From: Hellea sp039977295
Lineage (GTDB): Bacteria > Pseudomonadota > Alphaproteobacteria > Caulobacterales > Maricaulaceae
DNA: 64,000 nt
Assembly (NCBI GenBank): GCA_039977295.1
Contig: JBDWDN010000012.1
Coordinates: 1,054,001-1,118,000 of the forward strand
Direction: 5' to 3'
Numbering within the stretch: the first letter of the stretch is position 1; each line of letters begins with the position of its first letter. Below are positions 51,151 through 58,914 of this stretch, piece by piece. The position numbers and the translations under genes are program-made. The notes below the pieces were generated by a model. The model was not told where the DNA came from, ran no database searches, and worked only from the letters and a program-made list of their open reading frames with translations.

Positions 51151-51945
51151 ATGGATAACGACATTGGCGACATTAAGGAGGCTAATGCGCAAGCCTCTAT
51201 GCGGGACGTTAGCTTTGATGAGTTGCTCGACGACACTGTCGGCTTGAGCTTTAAGAGCGTTCGGTCAATTTGGTTTTTATTCAAAAATCCAAGACTATAT
51301 TTTACCGCAGCCAAAGCTCCATTTTGGCAAAACCGCTTCTCTCCTTCTTTCCGCATTTATGCGGGCTTAATAGCTATCTCTACGGGTATGAAGTTTCTCT
51401 ATCGCGACGAGAGTAGTCCTATGGTTCAGGTCTATAAACAACAATTTGAAATGATAAAAACGGACATTGCGAACCGCCCTGACCCTTCAGACAAATTAAA
51501 TGCTGAAAATATGGATTCAACTGTTATGGCGATAACGACCCTCAAATGGTACATTCTCATCGCCCCACTGGCCATGGTGTTTACCTTTTGTCTGTTGGGA
51601 TTACTTTATCGTGGGTTTGGAGAAAAACTAAATCCTGTCGTAAGAATAAGGTATGTTTTTGCTACGATGATACCAGCCAGCATTGTTAGTCTGCTTTTGA
51701 TATTACCTATGTATTTTAGCCCGCCGCAATTTACGGGATATTTTTCATTTCTTGGATTAGGGCTCATGTTTGGGATGTTATGGATAACCGCCTATAGAGG
51801 TGCTTTTCCTGCCGTTGCAACCCCTTCAGGTCGAGCGGGGCGCGCGACAGCATTGAGCGCACTCATAATATTTTTCATGTTAGCAAGTGCGATGGTTGCG
51901 GCTGTAGTAGGTGTAGTTTTTGCCATGAAAGATGCATTAACCTAA
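51151..51945 (+). CDS. Multi-pass membrane protein, HU-linked paralogue 2
   Basis: A 264-residue membrane protein homologous to the one at 49881 throughout: compare LFKNPRLYFTAAKAPFWQNR with LFKAPSKYFKAAKAPDWVNQ, and SPSFRIYAGL with TPSFRVWFGL. Four or five transmembrane helices are expected in the second half. It is much more diverged from paralogue 1 than the fragment between them, so the two full genes are an older duplication. No signal peptide. Function is unknown. Confidence 0.7.
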   Translation: MDNDIGDIKEANAQASMRDVSFDELLDDTVGLSFKSVRSIWFLFKNPRLYFTAAKAPFWQNRFSPSFRIYAGLIAISTGMKFLYRDESSPMVQVYKQQFEMIKTDIANRPDPSDKLNAENMDSTVMAITTLKWYILIAPLAMVFTFCLLGLLYRGFGEKLNPVVRIRYVFATMIPASIVSLLLILPMYFSPPQFTGYFSFLGLGLMFGMLWITAYRGAFPAVATPSGRAGRATALSALIIFFMLASAMVAAVVGVVFAMKDALT

Positions 51946-51946
51946 C

Positions 51947-53326
51947 CTACCCCGCTAAACGCGCCGCCTCTTCCTTACGGTAACTGCCAAGCTCTTCGGC
52001 TATTAGAAAGGCTAGTTCCAGAGCTTGGTCCGCATTTAGGCGCGGATCGCAATGGGTGTGGTATCTTGAGGATAGGTCCTCTTCCCGCACCGCTCTCGCG
52101 CTGCCGCCGAGGCACTCCGTTACGTTCTGGCCTGTCATCTCAAAATGAACGCCGCCCGGCCAACAGCCTTCGCTGTGCAGGACTTGCATGAAGCTTTTCA
52201 CTTCTGAGAGGATATTATCAACCGGGCGGGTTTTGTAACCTGTCGCCGTTTTAATCGTATTGCCGTGCATCGGGTCGCAGGACCAGACAACATGCCGGCC
52301 TGCTGATTTTACAGCGCGGGCCAATGTCGGCAGACCTTTCGCCACTTTGTCATGGCCATAACGGGCGATAAGCGTAATCTTGCCAGCTTCATTTTCAGGG
52401 TTTAGCTTATCAATAAGCTTTAAAAGCTCATCGGCTTCAAGCCCCTCGCCGATCTTCATCGCGACTGGGTTTTCAATGCCGCGCATAAATTCAACATGTG
52501 CATGATCGAGTTGACGAGTCCGGTTTCCAATCCAAAGCATGTGAGCTGACGTGTCATACCACCGCCCTGTTGTGCTATCGATGCGGGTCATGGCTTCCTC
52601 ATAACCGAGGAGTAATCCTTCATGACTTGTATAATAATCCGTTGCGGCCATTTGCGGCGTGCTTTCGGGCGTGACGCCGCAAGCTTCCATGAAGTCCATA
52701 GCTTCAGATATTTTTTCGCAGAGCGCTTTATAGCGCTGCGTTTGGTCTGACGCATCCGCAAAGCCCAATGTCCATTTGTGGATATTGCGCAAATTGGCGT
52801 AGCCGCCGGTAGAGAAGGCGCGAAGCAAGTTTAGTGTAGAAGCCGATTGCCCATAAGCTTTGAGCAAGCGTTTGGGATTTGGGATTCTAGATTTTTCGTC
52901 GAAATCCATTCCGTTAATGTTATCGCCTCGGTAGCTTGGCAAGGTAATGCCGTCGCGCACTTCAACAGGTGAGCTTCTCGGTTTGCCAAATTGTCCCGCA
53001 ATACGGCCGACCTTAACGACAGGTTGCCCCGCGCCATATGTCAGCACAACGGCCATTTGCATCATAACACGGAACATGTCGCGCAGATTATCAGGATGGA
53101 ACTCCTTAAAACTCTCGGCGCAATCCCCGCCCTGAAGGAGGAAAGCTTTACCCATAGAGACATCCGCGAGACGCGATTTTAGGCGGCGAGCTTCACCCGC
53201 AAAGACAAGAGGAGGATAACCTCTGAGCGTATTCTCGACCTCGGCCAATTTTTTCATATCCGGATAGTCATCCGGTATATGTTTCGCTGGAAGTGCGCGC
53301 CAGCTTGAAGGAGTCCATTTCGTCAT
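51947..53326 (-). CDS. aroG: Class II 3-deoxy-7-phosphoheptulonate synthase
   Basis: DAHP synthase makes the first intermediate of the shikimate pathway from PEP and erythrose 4-phosphate. The 459-residue class II enzyme is recognised from TKWTPSSWRALPAKH, the metal-ligand Cys in GGDCAESFKEF, KIGRIAGQFGKPRSSP and VWSCDPMHGN. The start at 53326 is chosen because homologues begin here (MTKWTPSSW); in-frame ATG codons at 53332 and 53362 lie upstream. It lies 1 bp from the convergent membrane-protein gene. Regulation by aromatic amino acids cannot be read from sequence. Confidence 0.95.
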   Translation of the reverse strand: MTKWTPSSWRALPAKHIPDDYPDMKKLAEVENTLRGYPPLVFAGEARRLKSRLADVSMGKAFLLQGGDCAESFKEFHPDNLRDMFRVMMQMAVVLTYGAGQPVVKVGRIAGQFGKPRSSPVEVRDGITLPSYRGDNINGMDFDEKSRIPNPKRLLKAYGQSASTLNLLRAFSTGGYANLRNIHKWTLGFADASDQTQRYKALCEKISEAMDFMEACGVTPESTPQMAATDYYTSHEGLLLGYEEAMTRIDSTTGRWYDTSAHMLWIGNRTRQLDHAHVEFMRGIENPVAMKIGEGLEADELLKLIDKLNPENEAGKITLIARYGHDKVAKGLPTLARAVKSAGRHVVWSCDPMHGNTIKTATGYKTRPVDNILSEVKSFMQVLHSEGCWPGGVHFEMTGQNVTECLGGSARAVREEDLSSRYHTHCDPRLNADQALELAFLIAEELGSYRKEEAARLAG

Positions 53327-53445
53327 TGTCATATCCATCGGGTATTTAGCTATAAAAGGCATAAATTGTGTTTCAGCCGCGAGCTATAGCAAAGTTATTC
53401 CGCTATGCCTAGAAACGCTTTTATAAAAAGGTGAAAATTTGCGCC

Positions 53446-53823
53446 TTATTGGCCTCGCATCGCTTTGAGCTTCTGGCGATATTCCCAGCGCTGTATCTCC
53501 GCTGTGGTTTGCGAGATTCGAAATTCAATATTTTGCAGGGCAACTTGGCGTCCCCCAGGGCGGTTCGCCTCTCCGATGAGGGTTTCAGCTTTTTCGCAAA
53601 GCTCCGCCAATTTCGTCGCGCCCACGGCTAAGGCTGTCCCGCGAAGCGAATGCGTCACTGATTCCCACGTCTCATCATCGGCATCGACATTAAGGGCCCT
53701 TCCCCACATTTCGACTTGATGTTTGAACAGACCAAAGACTTCAGCTGTGAGCGAGGCGTCACCTCCAACATATTGATTTAAATGATCAAAATCTATTTCA
53801 GTATCGGAATCAGCTGTGCTCAT
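53446..53823 (-). CDS. Stand-alone Hpt-domain phosphotransfer protein
   Basis: A 125-residue histidine phosphotransfer protein. The phosphorylated His is H58 in VTHSLRGTALAVGA, the canonical Hpt motif. The helical bundle runs from about residue 10 to 110. It would relay phosphate between a hybrid kinase and a response regulator. No kinase or regulator is adjacent. A SixA-type phosphatase, which can dephosphorylate Hpt domains, is encoded at 36455. In this class, CckA-ChpT-CtrA uses a different phosphotransferase, so this is a separate relay. Confidence 0.88.
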   Translation of the reverse strand: MSTADSDTEIDFDHLNQYVGGDASLTAEVFGLFKHQVEMWGRALNVDADDETWESVTHSLRGTALAVGATKLAELCEKAETLIGEANRPGGRQVALQNIEFRISQTTAEIQRWEYRQKLKAMRGQ

Positions 53824-53924
53824 AAGCCTTGTTTAACGGATTAACATAATATGAACAGAGATTTCAGCATAGGCTCAGTGAGGGTTTGCTAGGCCTTAAA
53901 TGTCGCTAACCAAAGGAGGTCCTC

Positions 53925-54587
53925 ATGACCCGACATTTAACAAAACTACTGTTGGCGGCTAGTGCATTAACTGTGCTTGCCGTAGCCCCTGTCGCCTCAG
54001 CCGCGCCAGTTACGGATACCAAGCTCTACTCGGCTAAGAAAACAGCAAAGACAACAACCAAGACTGTGAAAGTGGCAGAACGCGGAGATCGTAGTGATCG
54101 CAACCGTGGACATAGATCCGATCGTAATCGCGGCGATCGCAGCCGTAGCCATCATAGCCGCAATCATCGCAGCGACAGGCATAGAAGTCATCGCAATCGC
54201 GGTCATCGCTCTGATCGGCATTACCGCCCGAACCGCAGAACGACCTATCGCCATAATACGCGTCACCGCGATTATTACCGCCCGACACGCCGTCACTATA
54301 ACAGACGCCACTATACGCCTTACCGCTCAAATGTCGGTATCAGCTTTAATTTTGGCTCACCGCGTTATAGCGGATATCGCTGGTCCCCTGCCGCCTATAG
54401 CTTTTACCAACCTAGCTATGGTTCTTACGGATATTACCAGTCCAGCACGGTCTGCCAACGCGTGACGACCGAGGCCTGGCATCATGGGCACCGCGAACTG
54501 ATTAGCGTGAAACAATGTTCAAACCCGTGGGACGGTACTTATATCGTCCAAGGCTCTGAACGCGTGATTAGCTGCCGCGGATATTAA
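53925..54587 (+). CDS. Secreted Arg/His-rich basic protein
   Basis: A 220-residue exported protein with an optimal ribosome-binding site (AAAGGAGGT). The signal peptide (MTRHLTKLLLAASALTVLAV) ends near ASA. A Thr/Lys stretch follows, then about 110 residues of tandem SDR/HR/NRG repeats (SDRNRGHRSDRNRGDRSRSH) that are very basic and disordered. The C-terminal domain has YTPYRSNVGISFNFG, two cysteines (TVCQRV, SVKQCS) and a third near the end (VISCRGY), so it may be a small folded module. Such proteins bind anionic surfaces or metals, but no family was recognised. Its repeated GAYCGN codons make shadow ORFs in other frames. Confidence 0.7.
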   Translation: MTRHLTKLLLAASALTVLAVAPVASAAPVTDTKLYSAKKTAKTTTKTVKVAERGDRSDRNRGHRSDRNRGDRSRSHHSRNHRSDRHRSHRNRGHRSDRHYRPNRRTTYRHNTRHRDYYRPTRRHYNRRHYTPYRSNVGISFNFGSPRYSGYRWSPAAYSFYQPSYGSYGYYQSSTVCQRVTTEAWHHGHRELISVKQCSNPWDGTYIVQGSERVISCRGY

Positions 54588-54606
54588 ACGCCTATCCTAA
54601 AACATA

Positions 54607-54643
54607 AACCGCGCCTGGGCTTTAACGTCTGGGCGCGGTTTTT
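54607..54643 (+). terminator. Intrinsic terminator of the basic secreted protein gene
   Basis: AACCGCGCC (54607-54615) pairs with GGCGCGGTT (54632-54640), followed by a run of T, 20 bp after the stop codon. A classical rho-independent terminator. Confidence 0.85.
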
Positions 54644-54700
54644 AGTATGCGGCCTATCATTTTAACGGCATAAGAGGTGAAACGATTCAAAGGTTCACAC

Positions 54701-55846
54701 ATGTCCGCACATTATGACTACTTCAAGCAAGCTCTTGCAGGAGAGTCGCGGTGGTGGAGCTGGATCATGGTGTTCTGGTTTGTTATCTTGGGCTGGCTAA
54801 TGGTGCAGGGCGTTATCTCGCTTCCGCTCTTACTGTCTTTACAATTCTCCGACCCAGAACTGTTTAATCAACTCGTCGAAATGAGCATGGCAAGTGCAGC
54901 CGAGAAAAACGGCACGATATCAGATAGTTACGCCTCTATTTTTCAGATGTCGACAGTGCTGGGAATCCTATTCTGGATACTAAATAGGTTTGGAACAGGC
55001 ACCTTAAAACAAGTCAGCGGGGGGTTAACGGGCTTAACCGTTGGATGCTCTATCTTGATGATGATCCTACTAGCCCCATCCGTCTTTGGCGATACGGAGT
55101 CGACAGAATTGATGAGCGCTATGATGGCGTCAGGCCCTTTCGCTTACATCACTTTTTTGCTTGTTTTCCCTGCATCCTTAATCGCGCTATATCTAGGACA
55201 GAAATTTATCCATAAACGAAGCCTACTCAGCCTGCATACAGCCGCTAAGAAAATTCGGTGGTCACGCGGGCTGCAGGCTTTTATTATCACCTGGATTGTT
55301 CTCGGATCGCTCACAGCGGTCGGTCATTTTTCGGGCCTTAGTCCCATCACAACGAATTTTGATGCCGGTAGATTTGCGATATATGCCGTTATTTCTCTTA
55401 TCTTTCTACCCTTGCAATCAGGTACGGAAGAGATCGTATTTCGCGGCTACCTCAATCAATGGTTCTCCCATTTTTTGAAGAATAAGTGGATTGCTTTTGT
55501 CATAACCAGCGCGTTATTCGCAGCGATGCATCTGTCAAACCCCGAAGCCACAAAAGGCGCCGAAGACGGTATTTTGCTCCTGACGATGAGCAGTTATTTC
55601 ATCTTTGGGTTCGTAGCTTGCCTGATGGTTTGGATGGATGAGGGACTTGAATCCGCTATCGGCTTCCACGCCGCCAATAACACATTTGCAGCGATATTCG
55701 TGAACTATGAAGGGTCCGTTTTGCCAACGCCGTCACTTTTCATGGCTACGCCAAATACTGTCATTGATGTGCCGACAACATTGCTCGCGACATTACTTAT
55801 TGCCGCTATTCTTTATAAGACTCGTAAGCCATTGAGCGTGGCTTAA
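54701..55846 (+). CDS. CPBP family intramembrane metalloprotease
   Basis: A 381-residue membrane protein from the ATG at 54701 (MSAHYDYFKQAL), with AAAGG upstream; an in-frame GTG at 54677 was not preferred. Eight or so transmembrane helices surround the CPBP (Abi) signature: SGTEEIVFRGYLNQW with the paired glutamates, then AAMHLSN and the third motif FHAANNTFA. These proteases resemble the CAAX prenyl protease Rce1 and cut within the membrane; in bacteria some act in immunity to bacteriocins. No bacteriocin genes are visible here. Confidence 0.88.
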   Translation: MSAHYDYFKQALAGESRWWSWIMVFWFVILGWLMVQGVISLPLLLSLQFSDPELFNQLVEMSMASAAEKNGTISDSYASIFQMSTVLGILFWILNRFGTGTLKQVSGGLTGLTVGCSILMMILLAPSVFGDTESTELMSAMMASGPFAYITFLLVFPASLIALYLGQKFIHKRSLLSLHTAAKKIRWSRGLQAFIITWIVLGSLTAVGHFSGLSPITTNFDAGRFAIYAVISLIFLPLQSGTEEIVFRGYLNQWFSHFLKNKWIAFVITSALFAAMHLSNPEATKGAEDGILLLTMSSYFIFGFVACLMVWMDEGLESAIGFHAANNTFAAIFVNYEGSVLPTPSLFMATPNTVIDVPTTLLATLLIAAILYKTRKPLSVA

Positions 55847-55852
55847 GCGCGG

Positions 55853-56107
55853 CTAAGAAAGGGCTTTGCGGCCCTTATCTGTCAAGCGGCAGACGAGCCA
55901 GTCAGGCTTAAGCGGATTGGCGAACCAACGCTGTGCATAGCCTTTTTTGATGCAGCCCTGAATCAGCTCTGCAGAGATTTCCTGTCCGCGCCGATCAAAG
56001 AGCGGAAGTTTACCGCCAGCTTGTTTAATGCCAGCGCTAAGATACTCTCTCTCAGCTTGCGAAATTACATTACGTACGGCTGTACGCGATTTTATTGCCG
56101 TGCTCAT
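55853..56107 (-). CDS. Small winged-helix-like protein, unknown function
   Basis: An 84-residue protein from the ATG at 56107 (MSTAIKSRTAVRN); an upstream ATG at 56134 adds nine residues. Two helices and the pattern LIQGCIKKGYAQRWFANP, LVCRLTDKGRKALS fit a small winged helix, as in MarR or PadR-like tails. It is not a known transcription factor and DNA binding is uncertain. It is divergent from the large gene at 56242. Confidence 0.6.
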   Translation of the reverse strand: MSTAIKSRTAVRNVISQAEREYLSAGIKQAGGKLPLFDRRGQEISAELIQGCIKKGYAQRWFANPLKPDWLVCRLTDKGRKALS

Positions 56108-56241
56108 AGCCAGCCCACCCATTTTGTTCACCATTTTAGGATTTCATCGTCTTCGCGACTTTTCCCATTATGTTTCGCATGGTAAGGGAAAACGGCTTAT
56201 ATTCAGTTAATAAGCCAAAATAAAAAGATAAGGGACGTTTA

Positions 56242-58680
56242 GTGTCAGATATTTTCAAGAAGATTACGTCGATTGAACCCGTTGATGACGACGCGCTTGA
56301 TGCCTTAAACCTCACCCGCGCGGACGAAGCCCCGCGCAGGCCGCTGCTACGCCCCCTGCCCGAAGATATAGCCCCATTGCCCAAAGAGATGCGCGATGAT
56401 GACCCTGTCCCTGAATTTATTACCCGGGACGGCGATAGGGAAAGCGGCCGCGTTGAGGCAGCGCCCGCCGCCGCCCCAGAGCCAAAGCCCAAACCAGAAG
56501 TGAAGGCCGAACCTATGCAGGCCTCCGTGCAGGAACCTAGGCCTGCTGCGGAGCAAGAACATGCTGCGCCATCACCTATCGAACCCAGATATAGCGCGGC
56601 TCCAGCGGCGTTAGGATTAGCCGCATCAGCCACACAAGCCCCACCTACTGGCTGGATGAAATGGGTTGGGATTGCGTCAGTCTTCGTCTGGCTTGGGGCT
56701 AGCTTTGCCTATATGTATGGATCTTTTGGCGCAGGCCAAAAACTTACTGACCTTACGCCAATCCAAATCGCTGGCCTTATTTTAGCTATTTTGCTGCCTG
56801 CCATTCTTCTCGGAATTTTATTTTACGCGCTACGGCAGCTCGCCAAAATCTCTGCGCAATCTCACGATCTCGTCCGCGCAGCCCAGGCGCTATCCTCACC
56901 AGATGACAGCGTCATCGCGAAGACAGCGATTATGTCCAAAGCCGTAAAGATGGAAATTGATAGTGTTGATGCTCGTATCGATCAAGCTCTGGCACGTATG
57001 AATAGCCTTGAAAGCGTTCTAAAGGACCAAACGTCTGGCCTGTCGCAAGCGAGCGCTGCAACATCCCAAACAGCAGATGAAATTGCCTCGCGTTTATCAA
57101 CGCAGCGCCTCGCCTTAGAGAATATTGCTGGCACATTTGATAACCGCATGGCTATGCTCTCATCAACATTGGATGAACAATCCAGCAAGCTCGAGGCCTC
57201 TACTCAACTGGCTGAACACAAAATCCAAGAGGCGCGCATCAGTATTGACGGCGCGGCAGAAAAAATAAATGCAGCCTCTGATGTCGTGCGCGGCAATACG
57301 GTTGAGGCCGCTTCAACACTCACCAAGAGCCACGGCGAGATTGAAAGTCTCGCCGAGATGATACGCGCAAGGTCAGCTGAACTCGACGAAGTTTACCGCA
57401 AACACGCACAGGATCTAACTGGTATGATCGGCGAATTGCGCGACGAGCAACAAGACATGTCTATTTCCCTCGAAGAACGCCTCGTTAAAATGCGGGATAT
57501 GTCGCTTTCCGCTAAGGTCAGCGCGGAGAGCCTGACAGAAGCCTCAAAAGCAGGCAAAGAAACCGTGCAAGCCCTCGCCGAAGCCACCCGCCTTACCGAT
57601 ACAGCCGTAAAGCAACGTTTCGCCGAAATGGAAGACTTGGTGAAATTCTCAGGCGATAAAGCTGATAGTATTAGTGACCGCGCGGCGCGGCGTGTTCAAG
57701 ACAGTCTCTCCCAGACCCGCAAAGAGATTGCCCGCATTGAAAATGATATGGTTGCGCTGCAAGCCCGGCTTAATGCGCCCCAGCCCGCCCAAAGCTTAGA
57801 GCTTGAAATCCCAGAGCAGCCAAGACCCGCCAAACGTGAGCGTATTCGCTTAACGCCGCTCGAGGAGGATTTCCCGCCTGTCGAGCCGCCGCGTTTTGAA
57901 GCCGAGCCAAAGCCCATGAGATTGCGCCCAACCCCTGAATCTGAGGCTGTCTTTAAACCTGCGCCGCCCCTAAGCCCGGCTCCTATAGCTGCCCCTCAAT
58001 CGATTCCCCGGCCCGATGAACAAGCGCTCGACCTGCTCGAAGAGCTTACGCTTGAGGTTGAACCGCTTGACCTGACGGAGAATATGACGCCCATAGACCC
58101 CGATGCCGAGATTAAAGCCTTCTCGCCAGAAGACCTTATAGCGCCGAGCCATGAACCCCTTCGCCCTGCGGCTCCGCCGACCAGTGAGGAGATTGTTAGT
58201 TTTGGAAAGAAAAAGAAAAAAGACGCGAAGGAAAAATCTGGATGGCGCTGGCGCGACATGCTGGGAGGCCTGGACCGCCCTGATGATATCGTTCGCCAAG
58301 ATGACGGCTTCATGCCCCTGAGCCCGGCGCAGCCCCGCGAAGTCTCTGACCAACGCATGCTCGCCTCTCTGGCCGCTCTTGGCCTGACGCCAGCCGCTGT
58401 GGTGGATGATGGCTGCATTATTGAAGCCGCAAATACACGCAAGACCAAAGGCTCAATCGCCATGAGCCAAGCCGTCGCGCGCCGCATGGGCGACCCCGTG
58501 CGGCACTTGCACCGCGCCATAGAAGAGAACCCTGCCCTCAAAACAGATGCCCGCACCTATACGGCCCAGTTCCAAGCGCGTATGATGGCTATAGAGAATG
58601 ACCGTGAAGCCATCCGCACCAAGTTTGAAAGCGACGCAGGACGCGCATATCTACTCTGCGATGCGGCACTCAACGGTTAA
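56242..58680 (+). CDS. Two-TM coiled-coil protein, polarity-factor-like
   Basis: An 812-residue protein with a GTG start and an AAGGGA ribosome-binding site. Residues about 1-120 are Pro-rich and acidic. Two transmembrane helices follow (WVGIASVFVWLGASFAYM and IAGLILAILLPAILLGILFY), then a coiled coil from about 185 to 500. A second Pro-rich linker precedes a compact conserved C-terminal domain (RMLASLAALGLTPAAVVDDG, GDPVRHLHRAIEENPAL, DREAIRTKFESDAGRAYLLC). The overall plan, two N-terminal TMs plus a long coiled coil, resembles the Caulobacter birth-scar polarity protein TipN, but I cannot show homology. The C-terminal domain is a good handle for a search. Confidence 0.65.
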   Translation: MSDIFKKITSIEPVDDDALDALNLTRADEAPRRPLLRPLPEDIAPLPKEMRDDDPVPEFITRDGDRESGRVEAAPAAAPEPKPKPEVKAEPMQASVQEPRPAAEQEHAAPSPIEPRYSAAPAALGLAASATQAPPTGWMKWVGIASVFVWLGASFAYMYGSFGAGQKLTDLTPIQIAGLILAILLPAILLGILFYALRQLAKISAQSHDLVRAAQALSSPDDSVIAKTAIMSKAVKMEIDSVDARIDQALARMNSLESVLKDQTSGLSQASAATSQTADEIASRLSTQRLALENIAGTFDNRMAMLSSTLDEQSSKLEASTQLAEHKIQEARISIDGAAEKINAASDVVRGNTVEAASTLTKSHGEIESLAEMIRARSAELDEVYRKHAQDLTGMIGELRDEQQDMSISLEERLVKMRDMSLSAKVSAESLTEASKAGKETVQALAEATRLTDTAVKQRFAEMEDLVKFSGDKADSISDRAARRVQDSLSQTRKEIARIENDMVALQARLNAPQPAQSLELEIPEQPRPAKRERIRLTPLEEDFPPVEPPRFEAEPKPMRLRPTPESEAVFKPAPPLSPAPIAAPQSIPRPDEQALDLLEELTLEVEPLDLTENMTPIDPDAEIKAFSPEDLIAPSHEPLRPAAPPTSEEIVSFGKKKKKDAKEKSGWRWRDMLGGLDRPDDIVRQDDGFMPLSPAQPREVSDQRMLASLAALGLTPAAVVDDGCIIEAANTRKTKGSIAMSQAVARRMGDPVRHLHRAIEENPALKTDARTYTAQFQARMMAIENDREAIRTKFESDAGRAYLLCDAALNG

Positions 58681-58735
58681 TTTGCGAAGCTTCGAAGCGG
58701 TTTATACTCTAAGGTTAAAACTCTGTGATTTTGTC

Positions 58736-58755
58736 ATTCCCTCGAACGAGGGAAT
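58736..58755. repeat. REP-like perfect palindrome
   Basis: ATTCCCTCG and CGAGGGAAT are 9-bp perfect arms around AA, preceded by GTC. The GTCATTCCC start resembles the GTCATCCCGG ends of the element at 45989, consistent with one dispersed palindrome family. Confidence 0.55.
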
Positions 58756-58840
58756 CTAACGGCACCAAGCTACGGTCACCTATCGTCGCCAAGACACATG
58801 CAACGAAACGCACGCGGCAGCCTCTCAACCATACGCGCAC

Positions 58841-58891
58841 AAAAAAGCCGCCTCGCGGGAACTGCAAATACGCAATTCGCACAAGGCGGCT
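58841..58891 (-). terminator. Terminator of the TonB-dependent receptor gene
   Basis: On the minus strand AGCCGCCT pairs with AGGCGGCT around an extended loop, ending in six T. It begins 24 bp after the receptor stop codon. Confidence 0.75.
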
Positions 58892-58914
58892 AAATTTTAT
58901 TTATGTGTTACAGC

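Noticed and set aside
53997..54465. Several open frames on both strands over the Arg/His-rich gene
   Set aside because: They follow from the repeated GAYCGN codons of the secreted basic protein and give low-complexity proteins only.
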